Below, one piece after another: positions 25,677-35,496 of a stretch of DNA of 64,000 bases. The position numbers and the translations under genes were made by a program. The stretch comes from CBDCVN01 sp965223585 (GTDB taxonomy: Bacteria > Deinococcota > Deinococci > Deinococcales > Trueperaceae), in NCBI GenBank assembly GCA_965223585.1, contig CBDCWW010000022.1, positions 62,001 through 126,000 on the forward strand, given 5' to 3'. Within the stretch, counting starts at the first letter, position 1. The number at the start of each line of letters is the position of its first letter. Under the pieces are notes generated by a model, which searched no databases, was not told where the DNA came from, and worked only from the letters and a program-made list of their open reading frames with translations.

Positions 25677-26301
25677 GGGAAAGCTCGAGGAAACCCTCAA
25701 AAAATAACACTAAATCCCCATCTAGGTCTAACTTCTCAAAAACCACCCAAAATCTAACTTTTACGCAAAACTTGAGATTCAGCACTTAATTGCTTTATGA
25801 TTTGTACCCTTACGAGGGCAAGTTTTGTAAGTATTCCCCAATGCGTTTGTGGAGGGTATAGAGGATATCGCAGTTTGCCCATAGTGATGGTGACACACCA
25901 TGCACTCAAAATTGATTCCATGCCATAGAATTAATTTATAAGGGAGCGTTTTTATCAATGGAAGGAAGTCTTTTTGGTAAACTTGTTAAGTTGACAAGCT
26001 AATTTATTCCATAATAACATGAAGTTTGAAATTTTTGGATTAATCAGGTGTTAAGAAGGGAATAATTTATTGAAATTTTTAACTGATAGTTTAAAAACTC
26101 ACTTTGTTCAAGAAAACACCAGTTAAAGGCTGGTGGGGTGCTCTTAGGCACTAAAATGCCGATTTGAACTAAAGTCAGTTCAAATTATGCCTCTTTAATA
26201 AAGGTTGAGGCTAGGGTTTTATCCCTCCCATGTTAGGGCAGTAAGGTTTTTTAAATATCAAATTATACAAAATTTATTAAAGGCTATAGAGGAGTAAAAG
26301 T
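25677..26301. other. Intergenic region with dispersed repeat and structured leader
   Basis: About 625 bases. It has one copy of the dispersed repeat (25827-25903). At 26100-26260 several potential hairpins occur (TTTGAAC...GTTCAAA at about 26163-26184, CACCAG...CTGGTG at about 26118), ahead of the haem-protein gene. This is a candidate structured 5' leader but matches no riboswitch I know. Confidence 0.45.
25827..25903 (+). repeat. Dispersed repeat, copy A
   Basis: It shares blocks with the reverse strand of 29820-29936: GTAAGTATTCCCCAATGC against GTAAACACTCCCCAATGC, and CGCAGTTTGCCC then GTGATGGTGACACACCATGC against TGCAGCTTGCCC then GTGATGGTGACGCACCATGC. The middle differs by insertions. 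It is a non-coding interspersed element in opposite orientation to copy B. Confidence 0.6.
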
Positions 26302-27039
26302 ATGCCTAAAAAAAGATCAAAGATCGAATATTTTTTACTAGTATTAATAGCAGCAGCAGTTGCATCTCTAGGATTTATCCTATGGTTTGTTAATAAGAAT
26401 GCAAGGTCTCAGTTTGAGATAGCCGCTACTCAGAAAATTCAAGGTTATGTAGGAACAATAAGAAAAGTTAGGAACATTTATACTGAAGAAATAGTTGGTA
26501 AGGTCAAGAAAAATCGTATGAATGTCAGTCACTCTTATATAAATAAAGATGATACTATACCCTTACCAGCAACCCTTACAATTTTGCTCGCGGAAGAAAT
26601 AGCTAAGGATAGCAGTGTTAACATTCGTCTTTATAGCCCTTTTCCCTTTCCTTGGCGTGAAGCATCTGGTGGTTTGAAAAGCAACTTTTCTCAAAGGGCT
26701 TGGGAAGCATTGCAGAAAAATCCATCAGAACCTTACTTTGAGGTTGAGCCTGTTAGTGAGGTAAATGATCGTGAAAGACTTCGCTATGCTACAGCAGATG
26801 TAATGACACAAGCTTGTGTAGACTGTCACAATGCTCATCCACAAACCCCTAAAGCTGATTGGAAAGCAGGCGACGTTCGTGGCATCCTTGAGGTAGATGC
26901 CTATTTTGAAGATGATGATTTTAAAACGGTTATTAAGGATCTTCGAGATCTTCAGGCTATGAGCTGGGCAGCTATAATTGTTGGACTATCTCTTATAGGA
27001 CTACTTTTTGGAGTAATGCGAAGAAGCAGTCTTCATTAA
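26302..27039 (+). CDS. DUF3365/Tll0287-like haem protein, membrane bound
   Basis: 245 residues with an N-terminal helix (about 10-30) and a C-terminal helix (about 222-240) around a periplasmic domain. A single c-type haem motif, ACVDCHNAHPQTPK, is at about residue 173; YATADVMTQACVDCHNAHP and VRGILEVDAYFE are typical of the DUF3365 domain, a haem-binding PAS-like fold first seen in Tll0287. It usually sits in front of kinases or cyclases; here it stands alone, ending with a short tail, so it may be a free-standing redox or gas sensor. A GAGGAG site precedes the start. Confidence 0.85.
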   Translation: MPKKRSKIEYFLLVLIAAAVASLGFILWFVNKNARSQFEIAATQKIQGYVGTIRKVRNIYTEEIVGKVKKNRMNVSHSYINKDDTIPLPATLTILLAEEIAKDSSVNIRLYSPFPFPWREASGGLKSNFSQRAWEALQKNPSEPYFEVEPVSEVNDRERLRYATADVMTQACVDCHNAHPQTPKADWKAGDVRGILEVDAYFEDDDFKTVIKDLRDLQAMSWAAIIVGLSLIGLLFGVMRRSSLH

Positions 27040-27427
27040 GAGAAAGAATTCATCAGATAAAAACTTCTGGTAAGAAGTTTGTAGAAATAAAAAAGCTCTC
27101 AAGAAGTTTTCTTTATTATTCCATACCAAATTGTGCTCTGTATGATGGGCTTCAAAACTTTACAGCTTTTATACTTATGTCATGCGAGTTAGTTATTAAG
27201 TCCAAAACTATAATGTGTTAACCTATTCACTTGATACTATAATTACCCAAAATATTTCTTTTAGCGCCTGAAAAATCAGGCGTAATTTTTTACCTGTTTT
27301 CAATTCCATTAAAATAGTTTTTAATTGTGTGGGAAGTATATTCTTCAAAATTACTAATTTTTTGAAAAATTGAAAGCCTTAAATAATGAGGTATGAAAAG
27401 ATGGATTAATGGTATTGTTTAAAGATT
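27040..27427. other. Intergenic region with terminator
   Basis: About 390 bases after the haem-protein gene. It has an 8-4-8 hairpin (AAACTTCT-GGTA-AGAAGTTT, about 27062) and a terminator-like stem at 27265-27290. Otherwise AT-rich with no coding signal. Confidence 0.5.
27265..27290 (+). terminator. Probable intrinsic terminator
   Basis: Seven-base stem CGCCTGA-AAAA-TCAGGCG followed by TAATTTTTT. It lies about 225 bases after the haem-protein stop, and before the next same-strand gene. Confidence 0.6.
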
Positions 27428-28342
27428 ATGACTTTGGACTTTATAGGACAAATTTTAATAGGTGTCTTTCTACCTGCATTATTATGTGGAGTCATTTTTC
27501 TTTTAAGAAAGTTTCTTGATAATTGGATATCGGCAGTTGCTATTACTATAGGCTTTTTAGTAGGCTATTTCGTCTATGTATTTGTTAGGATGGAGCCCAG
27601 TGGTGGATTATTGCCAGTATTGAGTTGGAATTTCAAAGCCTATAATTTCCCCCCTGTCACATTAAAAGATTGGTTACCTCATGTAGCTGTTTTTGCTTTA
27701 ATGTTAGGTTTTTTAGAAAAGTTTTTGCATAAGAACCTTTGGGTACTTTGGGGTGTACGCCTTGTAATACTAGAAATTCTTTTGTGGAGACTTTTTAAAA
27801 GTTTTTTCAAGGTTAATCCCTTTTTCCCTGAACGTAGCTGGGGAATAGATGATGCATTAATTAACTTTGGCATTACTACTCTAGTTATAGTAGTATTTTG
27901 GCTATTATTAGATGTTTTAATGAAACGTTATAGGCAATTTGAAAGTAGTCGTGAACAAGCTATGCTACCTAGTGCTCTTGTATTTATTACTAGTGGCTCT
28001 GCCTTTAGCATAGTATTGGGACACTCCTTAGTTTTTGGACAAATAAATGGTACTCTTACAGCTACTCTTGGAGCTGTAATGGTATTGTCTTGGCTATTTA
28101 AAGGTTGGGGTTTGTCATCTGTTACTACACCTATTATTGCCCTCTTACAAGGCATGTTATGGGTTAGTGGTTACTACTTCGCAGATTTACCCCTAGCTAG
28201 CGTTGTTTTGTTAGCCATAGCTCCGTTAATATTTTTAATACCTTTATTGAAGCTTGAATTTTGGCGAAGAGCAGTTTTTCAAATTATACTTGTTAGCTTA
28301 CCTGTAGTAGCAGCAGTCTTCTATACTTTGAAAGTGGCTTAA
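27428..28342 (+). CDS. Polytopic membrane protein of unknown function
   Basis: 304 residues, almost wholly hydrophobic with about nine helices spread over the chain. There are no soluble domains, and no transport or enzyme motif I recognise. Charged residues cluster in the short loops (for example KSFFKVNPFFPERSWGIDD near 120-140). It is convergent with the PLP-enzyme gene, with a 21-base gap. No operon partner. It could be a small-molecule permease or a structural membrane protein; assignment is not possible from sequence alone. Confidence 0.6.
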   Translation: MTLDFIGQILIGVFLPALLCGVIFLLRKFLDNWISAVAITIGFLVGYFVYVFVRMEPSGGLLPVLSWNFKAYNFPPVTLKDWLPHVAVFALMLGFLEKFLHKNLWVLWGVRLVILEILLWRLFKSFFKVNPFFPERSWGIDDALINFGITTLVIVVFWLLLDVLMKRYRQFESSREQAMLPSALVFITSGSAFSIVLGHSLVFGQINGTLTATLGAVMVLSWLFKGWGLSSVTTPIIALLQGMLWVSGYYFADLPLASVVLLAIAPLIFLIPLLKLEFWRRAVFQIILVSLPVVAAVFYTLKVA

Positions 28343-28363
28343 ATCTAGTTTTTACCAAATATT

Positions 28364-29731
28364 TCAGCTAGTGTAAGTACCTTGATATTTTTCTCGCAAG
28401 TCTTTTGCTTTTTCTGAAAGATTTTCAGAAGGATAATTTTGATGTTCTGAAATAACCCCTAGATGTTTACCTACTTTTTCAAAAGCAGCTAATATTTTAT
28501 CTATTTGCTCAGAAGTATGATTAGCGTTAATGCTAGTACGAATAATACTTTCCCCCGGAGGTACTGCAGGGGCAATAGAAGGAGTAGTAAATATTCCCTC
28601 GTTCCAGAGAGCTTTCCAAAAAGCAAGGGTTAAATCATCCTCACCAATTAATACAGGAGTAATGGGAGTTTCAGAGCCTAGTGTGTTGAATCCTAAGTTT
28701 TCCATGCCCTCATGCAAATGCTTTACATTTTCCCAAAGTTTTTCAAGGTGTTCGGGTTCACTTTCAATAATATCTAAAGCTTTTAGTGCTGCTGCTACTT
28801 GCATAGAAGGTAGTGCTGCTGTAAAAATGAAAGGGCGAGCCTTATGTTTAATCCAATTGACTACCTTTTTACTACCTGCGACATAACCACCTACCGAAGC
28901 AAATGACTTTGAAAATGTACCCACTATAAGATCAATTTCTTTTTCTACTCCAAAGTGCTCAGCTGTACCCCGACCACCTTCACCAAGAACACCTGCTGCG
29001 TGGGCATCATCAACTACTACTCGAGCACCATACTCATGGGCAATATCAATAATTTCAGCCAACTTGGCTATATGACCACTCATAGAGAAGATGCCGTCAG
29101 TAACTATCATTCTACCACCGGGCTTATCAATATCTTTTTGTAAAAGTCGCTCTAGCGCTGCTAAATTATTATGCTCATATTTGCGTAGCTTACCAAAAGA
29201 AAGCTGCGCCCCATCATAGAGGCTGGCATGGTTTTCACGGTCATAATAAAGGATATCGTGCCTGCCAGTTAAACTAGCTACTACCGAAAGGCAACCTAAA
29301 AAACCTGCACTAAAAGTTAGGGCCGCTTCTTTACGAAAGAATTTGGCAAGGCGTAATTCAAGTTCTTCATGAAAAGAAAGTGTACCAGTCAAGAATCGTG
29401 AGCCTGTACAGCTAGTGCCAAAGCTATTTAAGGCATCTCGAGCAGCTTGTTTAAGCCTTGGGTCTTGAGTTAGGCCTAGGTAATCATTTGAACCAGTAAT
29501 TATCATCTCTTTCCCGTCAACAATTACTGTGCCACCGTGTTGCGAAGCAATAGTTTTAAAGTAAGGATGCATACCAATCTTCTCGGCTTCTTCAGCTCTT
29601 GTAAACTGATAGGCCTTTTCAAAGATATCTTGGCTTTTTTGTGTTAATTTGGGCTTCGGAGCTTTATATCCTAGGGCCAAGTTGGTGGTTTCTATTTGTG
29701 TACTGACAGGATCTGACAACATGGTCTCCAA
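28364..29731 (-). CDS. Alpha-oxoamine synthase family PLP enzyme (SPT/KBL-like)
   Basis: 455 residues. Members condense an amino acid with an acyl-CoA and release CO2. Family motifs: GSNDYLGLTQDPRLK, GTSCTGSRFLTGTLSFHEELE, DRENHASLYDG, VVDDAHAAGVLGEGGRG and FSKSFASVGGYVAGS, where the Lys is the PLP-binding residue. The N-terminal extension (YFKTIASQHGGTVIVDGKEMII) is closest in style to serine palmitoyltransferase and to glycine C-acetyltransferase; BioF lacks it. I cannot decide between sphingolipid-like and threonine-degradation functions from sequence alone. The C-terminal tail after about residue 430 is polar. No biotin or threonine dehydrogenase gene is adjacent. Confidence 0.85.
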   Translation of the reverse strand: METMLSDPVSTQIETTNLALGYKAPKPKLTQKSQDIFEKAYQFTRAEEAEKIGMHPYFKTIASQHGGTVIVDGKEMIITGSNDYLGLTQDPRLKQAARDALNSFGTSCTGSRFLTGTLSFHEELELRLAKFFRKEAALTFSAGFLGCLSVVASLTGRHDILYYDRENHASLYDGAQLSFGKLRKYEHNNLAALERLLQKDIDKPGGRMIVTDGIFSMSGHIAKLAEIIDIAHEYGARVVVDDAHAAGVLGEGGRGTAEHFGVEKEIDLIVGTFSKSFASVGGYVAGSKKVVNWIKHKARPFIFTAALPSMQVAAALKALDIIESEPEHLEKLWENVKHLHEGMENLGFNTLGSETPITPVLIGEDDLTLAFWKALWNEGIFTTPSIAPAVPPGESIIRTSINANHTSEQIDKILAAFEKVGKHLGVISEHQNYPSENLSEKAKDLREKYQGTYTS

Positions 29732-30500
29732 CGTAATTTATAGTTTGTTTTTATAAGGTGAACAGACCAAAACAATTACTAATTCTATGGTATAATATGA
29801 CATTGAATCAATTTTATGCGCATGGTGCGTCACCATCACAACGGGCAAGCTGCAATAGTACAAATTTATTGCAATACACCTCTGTCCCCTACGCATTTGT
29901 AGAAACATGAAGTGCAATGCATTGGGGAGTGTTTACTGTTTCCAATTATAAAGCCTTTTTTTAGCAAAGACAACCTTACTAAATATGCTTTAAAATGCCA
30001 TGGAGGCTATGTTAGTCAACAACAAAAGAAGGATTTTATTAGCTATCTAATTTAGCCAAAATTTCAACATTAAGTACACCTTCATAATCCTCAGTGTCTG
30101 AACAGGAAAACTATAGTCATTGAGAGTAGTTTATATCTAACTTTAGCTTTAGCTTTTGGTTAAGATAAATTACAATATATTTTATGAATGGTTTGAACAC
30201 TATTGCAAAAATTATTGCAAAAATGTATGGCTCTGAAATTATGGTGCTAAACCAAAAAATTTACTCCCTGAACAGGAAATGTTCCAAGGCCTTATGACCA
30301 TTGCACATTGTTTTTCAAGTCATTTGTACGGTTTGAGAAATTATAAAAAAACTACAAGGAAGTCTAAAACAGAAAAAGCCTAAGTTTGTACACAAATATG
30401 ATAGCAAATCATATCAATCCTATACCTTTTATTTAAATTAAGGAGTAATGGTACATGTGGGACTATCTATCAAAGATTTGCCCTCGTTCCTAATATTTTT
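29732..30500. other. Intergenic region with dispersed repeat copy B
   Basis: About 770 bases between divergent genes. It contains dispersed repeat copy B (29820-29936), a short inverted repeat (ATATGAT-AGCAA-ATCATAT, about 30396-30414) and a small leader ORF at 30448. No other support for genes. Confidence 0.5.
29820..29936 (-). repeat. Dispersed repeat, copy B (inverted relative to copy A)
   Basis: Read on the minus strand it parallels 25827-25903 at both ends, with a longer middle (extra TTGCACTTCATG and AATAAATTTGTAC blocks). It is a non-coding interspersed repeat about 4 kb from its partner. Confidence 0.6.
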
Positions 30501-30504
30501 ATGA
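30448..30504 (+). CDS. Possible 18-residue leader peptide coupled to the TPR gene
   Basis: AAGGAG (30440-30445) precedes a short frame, MVHVGLSIKDLPSFLIFL, whose TGA overlaps the ATG of the TPR gene (ATGA). The TPR gene itself has no ribosome-binding site (its start follows TTTTT), so translational coupling through this leader would explain its expression. The ATG is only two bases from AAGGAG; the in-frame GTG at codon 4 has better spacing. Inference from layout only. Confidence 0.35.
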   Translation: MVHVGLSIKDLPSFLIFL

Positions 30505-32684
30505 AAAAAATCATCTACCTATTTATTGTTTTGTGGGGCTTCTCCTTTTCTCAAGAGATTAAGCGTGTTTTGGTTATGCCTTTTGATGTTGCTGGCAGTG
30601 CAGAGCCTTATGCTTTGGGATTAGCAATTGGTTTAGAGCGTAGTTTAAATGTGATCGACAATATTTATGTCCCACCCATAGGTGACGCTTTTGTAGTAAC
30701 ACAACGTTTACAGGCTGAAGATCGACTTGAGAGTGATGTAATGTTAACCACATATAATGCTGACGTAATCGTTAGTGGGCGAGTTACCCCTAAAGATGGT
30801 GAGGCCAAGGTGCAACTTGGCTTTGTAGGCCCTAACTATGCTGCTAAAGAAGATGTTTTTCTAAGTGGTGATTTAGATAACCCCGGACAGCTTTTAAGTC
30901 TAGTAGCAAATACCGTGATAAGCCAACTAGAATTCACTTTAAATGAACGTGATAGAGCGGAATTTGATAAGGTTCTTTTGCAAACTCCTTCCTTACCTAG
31001 TCTGCAAGCAGTAGCTTTGTCTTCCAGTGGAATTGTACCGCCTAATAACACTCAACTTGAAGCTGCTACTAATCTAGATAGTAGGTCTAGTTGGGTTTTA
31101 GCTGAAAGGGCTCGAGGCCTTGTGTTAAACCAAATTCCTACTGAAGCAATTAATTTTGCGCAGCTTGCGACAGAGTATGTTCCTGAGGATATTAGTGCTT
31201 TACTGGTATATGCAGTTCTATTAGATGCAAATGGTGATGCTTCTGCTGCTAGTGAAGTTTATGCTAAAGCTTTAGCTTTAAACCCTATACATCCTGAAGC
31301 TCTTATAGGTAGAGCTAAGTTCAGCAATGACGTTGAGGCATCCGAAAAAGATTTACAAATGGCTATAAGTGTTAATCCAAGATTAGAAGAAGCCTATTTA
31401 GCGTTGGCAAGTTTGCAAAGTAGGCAACAAGACCCTCGTTCAGCACAGACTTTGCGCGATGGGGCTCAAAAGTTACCTAATTCAATAATATTACATAGTG
31501 CTTTTGTACGTGAGGCTGCTCGTTTAGGTGATGAGGCAGGAGCAATAGCCTATTTAAAAGAGCTATTAGCTAGTAGGTCTTCAGCGGAACTTTATCGTTT
31601 AGTGGTTGCTTTGCCTGTAGAAGTTTTTGACGAATCCCTCAGCATTATTCGTGAGGGACAACAAACTTATCCACAAAGTGTACATCCACTTTTAGCAGAA
31701 GCTGAACTTCATGAACGCAAAAGTGATATTCCTTCAGCAATTATTGCTTTAGAAAAGGCGTATGAACTTGCACCCACTGCCCTTGAAGTAATTAACAAAT
31801 TAGCCATTGCCTATGCAGGTTCAGGCAGAGTAGAAGATGCAAAGCAAGTGATTGAGAACTCTAGTGCTAATCTCCAAAGTAATACTCTACAGTTTAACTT
31901 AGGGCAAATTTATTTGGAAGCTGGTGAAAATGAAGCAGCCGTGGCAACGCTCGAGCCTCTTTTGCCATCATTTAGTGAAGACGCAGAATTTTTAACTATT
32001 TATGGTGCGGCTTTATTTAACATAGGTCGTACTGATCAGGCTTTAAATATTTTGGATAGGGCCATAGCGCTTGATCCGAGTTCTGGCCAAGCAGGAAGAT
32101 TAAAGGAAGGGTTGACTTCTGGTGGCTTGACTGTTGAACAAAGTCCTGTTGCTGATCCTGCTATAAACGCTGATGTTACTCCTTTAACAGATGAGCAACG
32201 TGGCCTTTTTGATTCAGGATTACAGGCCTATGAAACAGGCGACTTTGACACTGCTATTAGTAACTTTTCTTTGGCTAGAACTCTGGGTGATAATGTGCTT
32301 TTAGCTTTTTATCATGCTGTAGCTTTGCAGGCTAATGGAGAAGATCAAAAGGCTATAGCAGGGTACGAACGTGCCTTACAGGATTTACCTGATAGTGACA
32401 TTATATTAAGTAATTTAGGTTTTGCTTACTATAGGGTTAGCCGTTATGACAAGGCACTTGATTATTTGGATCGTGCTATTAAGGCTAATCCAGAAAATGC
32501 TGATGCCCAGCTAAACTTAGCCTTAGTGAATTATACTTTAGAGCGCTATAAGCATGTTCTTGCACCACTTGAAAAGGCCTTACAATTAGAACCTGATTTA
32601 ATGAATGCACAAGTTACTAGTGCTTCTGCAAGTCTAACTTTAGGGCAACTTCTAGAAGAGGCTAGGCAAAAGGCAAATCAGTAG
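30501..32684 (+). CDS. Exported TPR-repeat protein
   Basis: 727 residues with a signal peptide (1-18). Residues about 20-150 form a domain seen in TPR proteins of unknown function (VLVMPFDVAGSAEPYALGLAIGLERSL...DVIVSGRV), which resembles a periplasmic FlgO/LpoB-like or TolB-N-type fold. From about 185 to the end are tetratricopeptide repeats, with clear units such as SAASEVYAKALALNPIHPEALIGRA, TDQALNILDRAIALDPSSG and YDKALDYLDRAIKANPENADAQLNLALVNY. It probably scaffolds an envelope complex. It is monocistronic and converges on leuS after 23 bases. Confidence 0.82.
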   Translation: MKKIIYLFIVLWGFSFSQEIKRVLVMPFDVAGSAEPYALGLAIGLERSLNVIDNIYVPPIGDAFVVTQRLQAEDRLESDVMLTTYNADVIVSGRVTPKDGEAKVQLGFVGPNYAAKEDVFLSGDLDNPGQLLSLVANTVISQLEFTLNERDRAEFDKVLLQTPSLPSLQAVALSSSGIVPPNNTQLEAATNLDSRSSWVLAERARGLVLNQIPTEAINFAQLATEYVPEDISALLVYAVLLDANGDASAASEVYAKALALNPIHPEALIGRAKFSNDVEASEKDLQMAISVNPRLEEAYLALASLQSRQQDPRSAQTLRDGAQKLPNSIILHSAFVREAARLGDEAGAIAYLKELLASRSSAELYRLVVALPVEVFDESLSIIREGQQTYPQSVHPLLAEAELHERKSDIPSAIIALEKAYELAPTALEVINKLAIAYAGSGRVEDAKQVIENSSANLQSNTLQFNLGQIYLEAGENEAAVATLEPLLPSFSEDAEFLTIYGAALFNIGRTDQALNILDRAIALDPSSGQAGRLKEGLTSGGLTVEQSPVADPAINADVTPLTDEQRGLFDSGLQAYETGDFDTAISNFSLARTLGDNVLLAFYHAVALQANGEDQKAIAGYERALQDLPDSDIILSNLGFAYYRVSRYDKALDYLDRAIKANPENADAQLNLALVNYTLERYKHVLAPLEKALQLEPDLMNAQVTSASASLTLGQLLEEARQKANQ

Positions 32685-32707
32685 CTTACCTTTGTTCTCA
32701 TAAAACA

Positions 32708-35191
32708 CTAACTACACACAATACTAACTAGCTTATTAGGTACTACAATCTCACGTTCTATCTCTTTACCTTCAATGTATTTCAGTACATTCTCGTCAGC
32801 TCTGGCTATTGCCAGAATCTGTTCTTTAGTAGAGTCTGTTGGCACAGCTATCTCAGCCCTAACTTTTCCATTAACCTGTACTGCTATGGTGATAGTATCT
32901 TTAATCAAAGCACTTGCATCATACTCGGGCCATTTTTCTAAATGAATAGAATTTTCATGTCCCATACGCTGCCATAACTCTTCGGCTATGTGTGGGACAA
33001 AGGGAGCTAACATAGTAGCCAGAGTTCTACAAGTTTCTTGCCACTGAGTTGTTCTAGCTACAGCGCTGTTTTTTACCTTTTGCATAACGTTTAACAAGGT
33101 CATAAGTTCAGCAATAGCTGTGTTAAATTGAAAGTTTTCTAAATCTTCACTAACTTCTTTTATAGCTTTATGTGTAGCATAGCGCAATTCTACTAATTCC
33201 TTATCATTTACACTACCTTCTTTAGCTGCATCCAAGATCATATGCCAAGAGCGATTTAGGAACCTAGTAATACCTTCTATACCTTTAGAGTTCCACGGTC
33301 CTCCCTGGTCCCAAGGACCTATGAACATGAGGTAAGCTCTTACAGCATCTGCACCATATTCAGCTACTAAGTCATCTGGATTAACCACATTACCACGTGA
33401 CTTTGACATTTTTTCATTGTCTTCACCTAGAATAATGCCTTGATTACGCAATTTGCTAAATGGTTCGCTAACATTTGTTAAACCTAAGTCACGCATGACT
33501 TTGGTAAAAAAGCGAGCATAAAGCAAATGTAAAATAGCGTGTTCTATGCCACCAGTATACTGTTCTACAGGCATCCACTGCTTAGCTAAATCTTTATCAA
33601 AAGGTCCATTATCTTTGTTTGGTGAAAGATAGCGAAACCAATACCAAGAAGAGTCAATAAAAGTATCCATAGTGTCACTATCGCGCTTAGCAGGGTGATG
33701 GCAATTAGGACAGGTTACATTTAAAAAATCCTTGTGAAACCTAAGAGGTGATTCCCCTGTGGGCATAAACTCTACATCTTCAGGTAAAACAACTGGCAAA
33801 TCATCTTCTGCTGCTGGCACAGTGCCACAATTACGACAATAAATTATAGGTATAGGTGTACCCCAATAGCGTTGTCTAGAAATAAGCCAATCATGGAGGC
33901 GATAAGTAATTTGTTTTTCGCCGATACCTTTTTCCTCTAAGTAGGCAATAACTTTGGCAATACTCTCAGTATGACCTTCTTTACCAACAGGTGTACCATC
34001 AAATTGCCCAGAATTTACCATCACACCATCACCAGTATAAGCTTCACTCATTATACTAGCATCTAAGGGCATATTTTCAGGTTGAATAACAACTTTTATG
34101 GGCAGGTTATATTTATAGGCAAACTCAAAATCACGCTCATCATGTGCAGGAACTGCCATGATTGCACCAGTACCATAACTCATTAAGACATAATCAGCTA
34201 TCCAAATAGGGATTCTCTCATTGTTGACAGGGTTGGTAGCATAGGCACCTATAAATACTCCTGTTTTTTCCTTGCCTTCGGCTTGACGTTCAATCTCAGC
34301 TTTGCGCTTAGTTTCTTGTAAATAAGCTATTACCTTATTTTTGCGATCAGCAGTAGTTAGCCTTTCTACTAAAGGATGCTCAGGAGCCAAAACCATAAAA
34401 GTGGTACCCCAAAGGGTATCAGGGCGGGTGGTAAATACCGTAATATCACCAGCTTCAGTTTCAAAAGCTACTTTGGCACCCTCACTACGACCAATCCAAT
34501 TAGTTTGCATAAGCCTAACCTTGGCAGGCCAATCTAAATTACTAAAATCTAAAAGCTCATCAGCATAAGCCGTTATTTTTAAGTACCACTGCTCTAAATC
34601 CTTTTTGATAACTGGTGTGCCGCAACGCTCACAAACCCTTTCTTCAGTAACAACTTGCTCCCTAGCTAAAGTAGTATTACAGCTAGGGCACCAATCTACT
34701 GGTGACAACTTTTTATAAGCTAGACCTTGCTTATAAAATTGCAAGAATAGCCACTGATTCCACTTATAGTACTCTGGATCAGAGGTGATGACTTTTTTAG
34801 ACCAGTCAAACATAGCCCCCATCTGACTAAACTGTTGAGTCATTCTCTCAATATTGTCATAAGTCCACTTTTTAGGATGAATTTTACGCTTAATAGCAGC
34901 ATTTTCTGCTGGTAAGCCAAAAGCATCAAAGCCCATAGGGAAAAGTACATTATAGCCCTTCATACGACGGTAACGAGCAGCAGCGTCAGCTGGAGCTTCT
35001 GCATACCAGTGACCAGCATGTAAATCACCTGATGGATAGGGATACATAGTTAGGAAATAGTATTTAGGCTTACTATCATCATTTAAGTCAACTTCATAAA
35101 GATTGTCTTCTCGCCATTTCTGTTGCCATTTAGGTTCAATTTCATGAGGATTGTATTTGCTAGACTGGTAAATGTCTTGTACTACATCCAT
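32708..35191 (-). CDS. leuS: Leucyl-tRNA synthetase
   Basis: 827 residues, class I synthetase. PYPSGDLHAGHWY holds the HIGH-type motif (about 51-63), KMSKSRGN the KMSKS loop (about 580). A zinc-binding knuckle (CPSCNTTLAREQVVTEERVCERCG) and a second one (CRNCGTVP..., CPNCHHPAKR) are present, as is the editing domain with TTRPDTLWGTTFMVLAPEHP. The tRNA-binding helices and C-terminal domain (VNGKVRAEIAVP) are complete. AAAGGAG lies seven bases before the start. It contains no CTCGAG site in 2.5 kb. Confidence 0.98.
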   Translation of the reverse strand: MDVVQDIYQSSKYNPHEIEPKWQQKWREDNLYEVDLNDDSKPKYYFLTMYPYPSGDLHAGHWYAEAPADAAARYRRMKGYNVLFPMGFDAFGLPAENAAIKRKIHPKKWTYDNIERMTQQFSQMGAMFDWSKKVITSDPEYYKWNQWLFLQFYKQGLAYKKLSPVDWCPSCNTTLAREQVVTEERVCERCGTPVIKKDLEQWYLKITAYADELLDFSNLDWPAKVRLMQTNWIGRSEGAKVAFETEAGDITVFTTRPDTLWGTTFMVLAPEHPLVERLTTADRKNKVIAYLQETKRKAEIERQAEGKEKTGVFIGAYATNPVNNERIPIWIADYVLMSYGTGAIMAVPAHDERDFEFAYKYNLPIKVVIQPENMPLDASIMSEAYTGDGVMVNSGQFDGTPVGKEGHTESIAKVIAYLEEKGIGEKQITYRLHDWLISRQRYWGTPIPIIYCRNCGTVPAAEDDLPVVLPEDVEFMPTGESPLRFHKDFLNVTCPNCHHPAKRDSDTMDTFIDSSWYWFRYLSPNKDNGPFDKDLAKQWMPVEQYTGGIEHAILHLLYARFFTKVMRDLGLTNVSEPFSKLRNQGIILGEDNEKMSKSRGNVVNPDDLVAEYGADAVRAYLMFIGPWDQGGPWNSKGIEGITRFLNRSWHMILDAAKEGSVNDKELVELRYATHKAIKEVSEDLENFQFNTAIAELMTLLNVMQKVKNSAVARTTQWQETCRTLATMLAPFVPHIAEELWQRMGHENSIHLEKWPEYDASALIKDTITIAVQVNGKVRAEIAVPTDSTKEQILAIARADENVLKYIEGKEIEREIVVPNKLVSIVCS

Positions 35192-35496
35192 AAAGTAACT
35201 CCTTTACTAAGGTTTTGAGTAGTTGGGTAATCAAAATAAAGAATCCTTAACATTAACAATAGTGTAATAGCTAAGGGGCTAAATTAACAAGAATGCATAA
35301 GGCAAGATTACATTATGCTTTGTAGGGTGGGCCTCAAACCTGCTCCTACTGAGATAGGGCGTTTATATCTCACAGAAACTTTTACTATGTGTATATTAAA
35401 TAAATTTATTATTTAGAGTGATACCATGGATGTAATGTTAGTAGCTTACAAGGCAGAGATAGGAAATGATCCTGACACAAACTATGAGGAGATTAG
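35192..35496. other. Intergenic region with a degenerate GTAG hairpin
   Basis: About 305 bases. At about 35322-35350 there is GTAGGGTGGGC...GCTCCTAC, a degenerate form of the GTAG-headed hairpin repeats. Otherwise it holds the divergent promoters of leuS and the DUF1186 gene. Confidence 0.4.
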
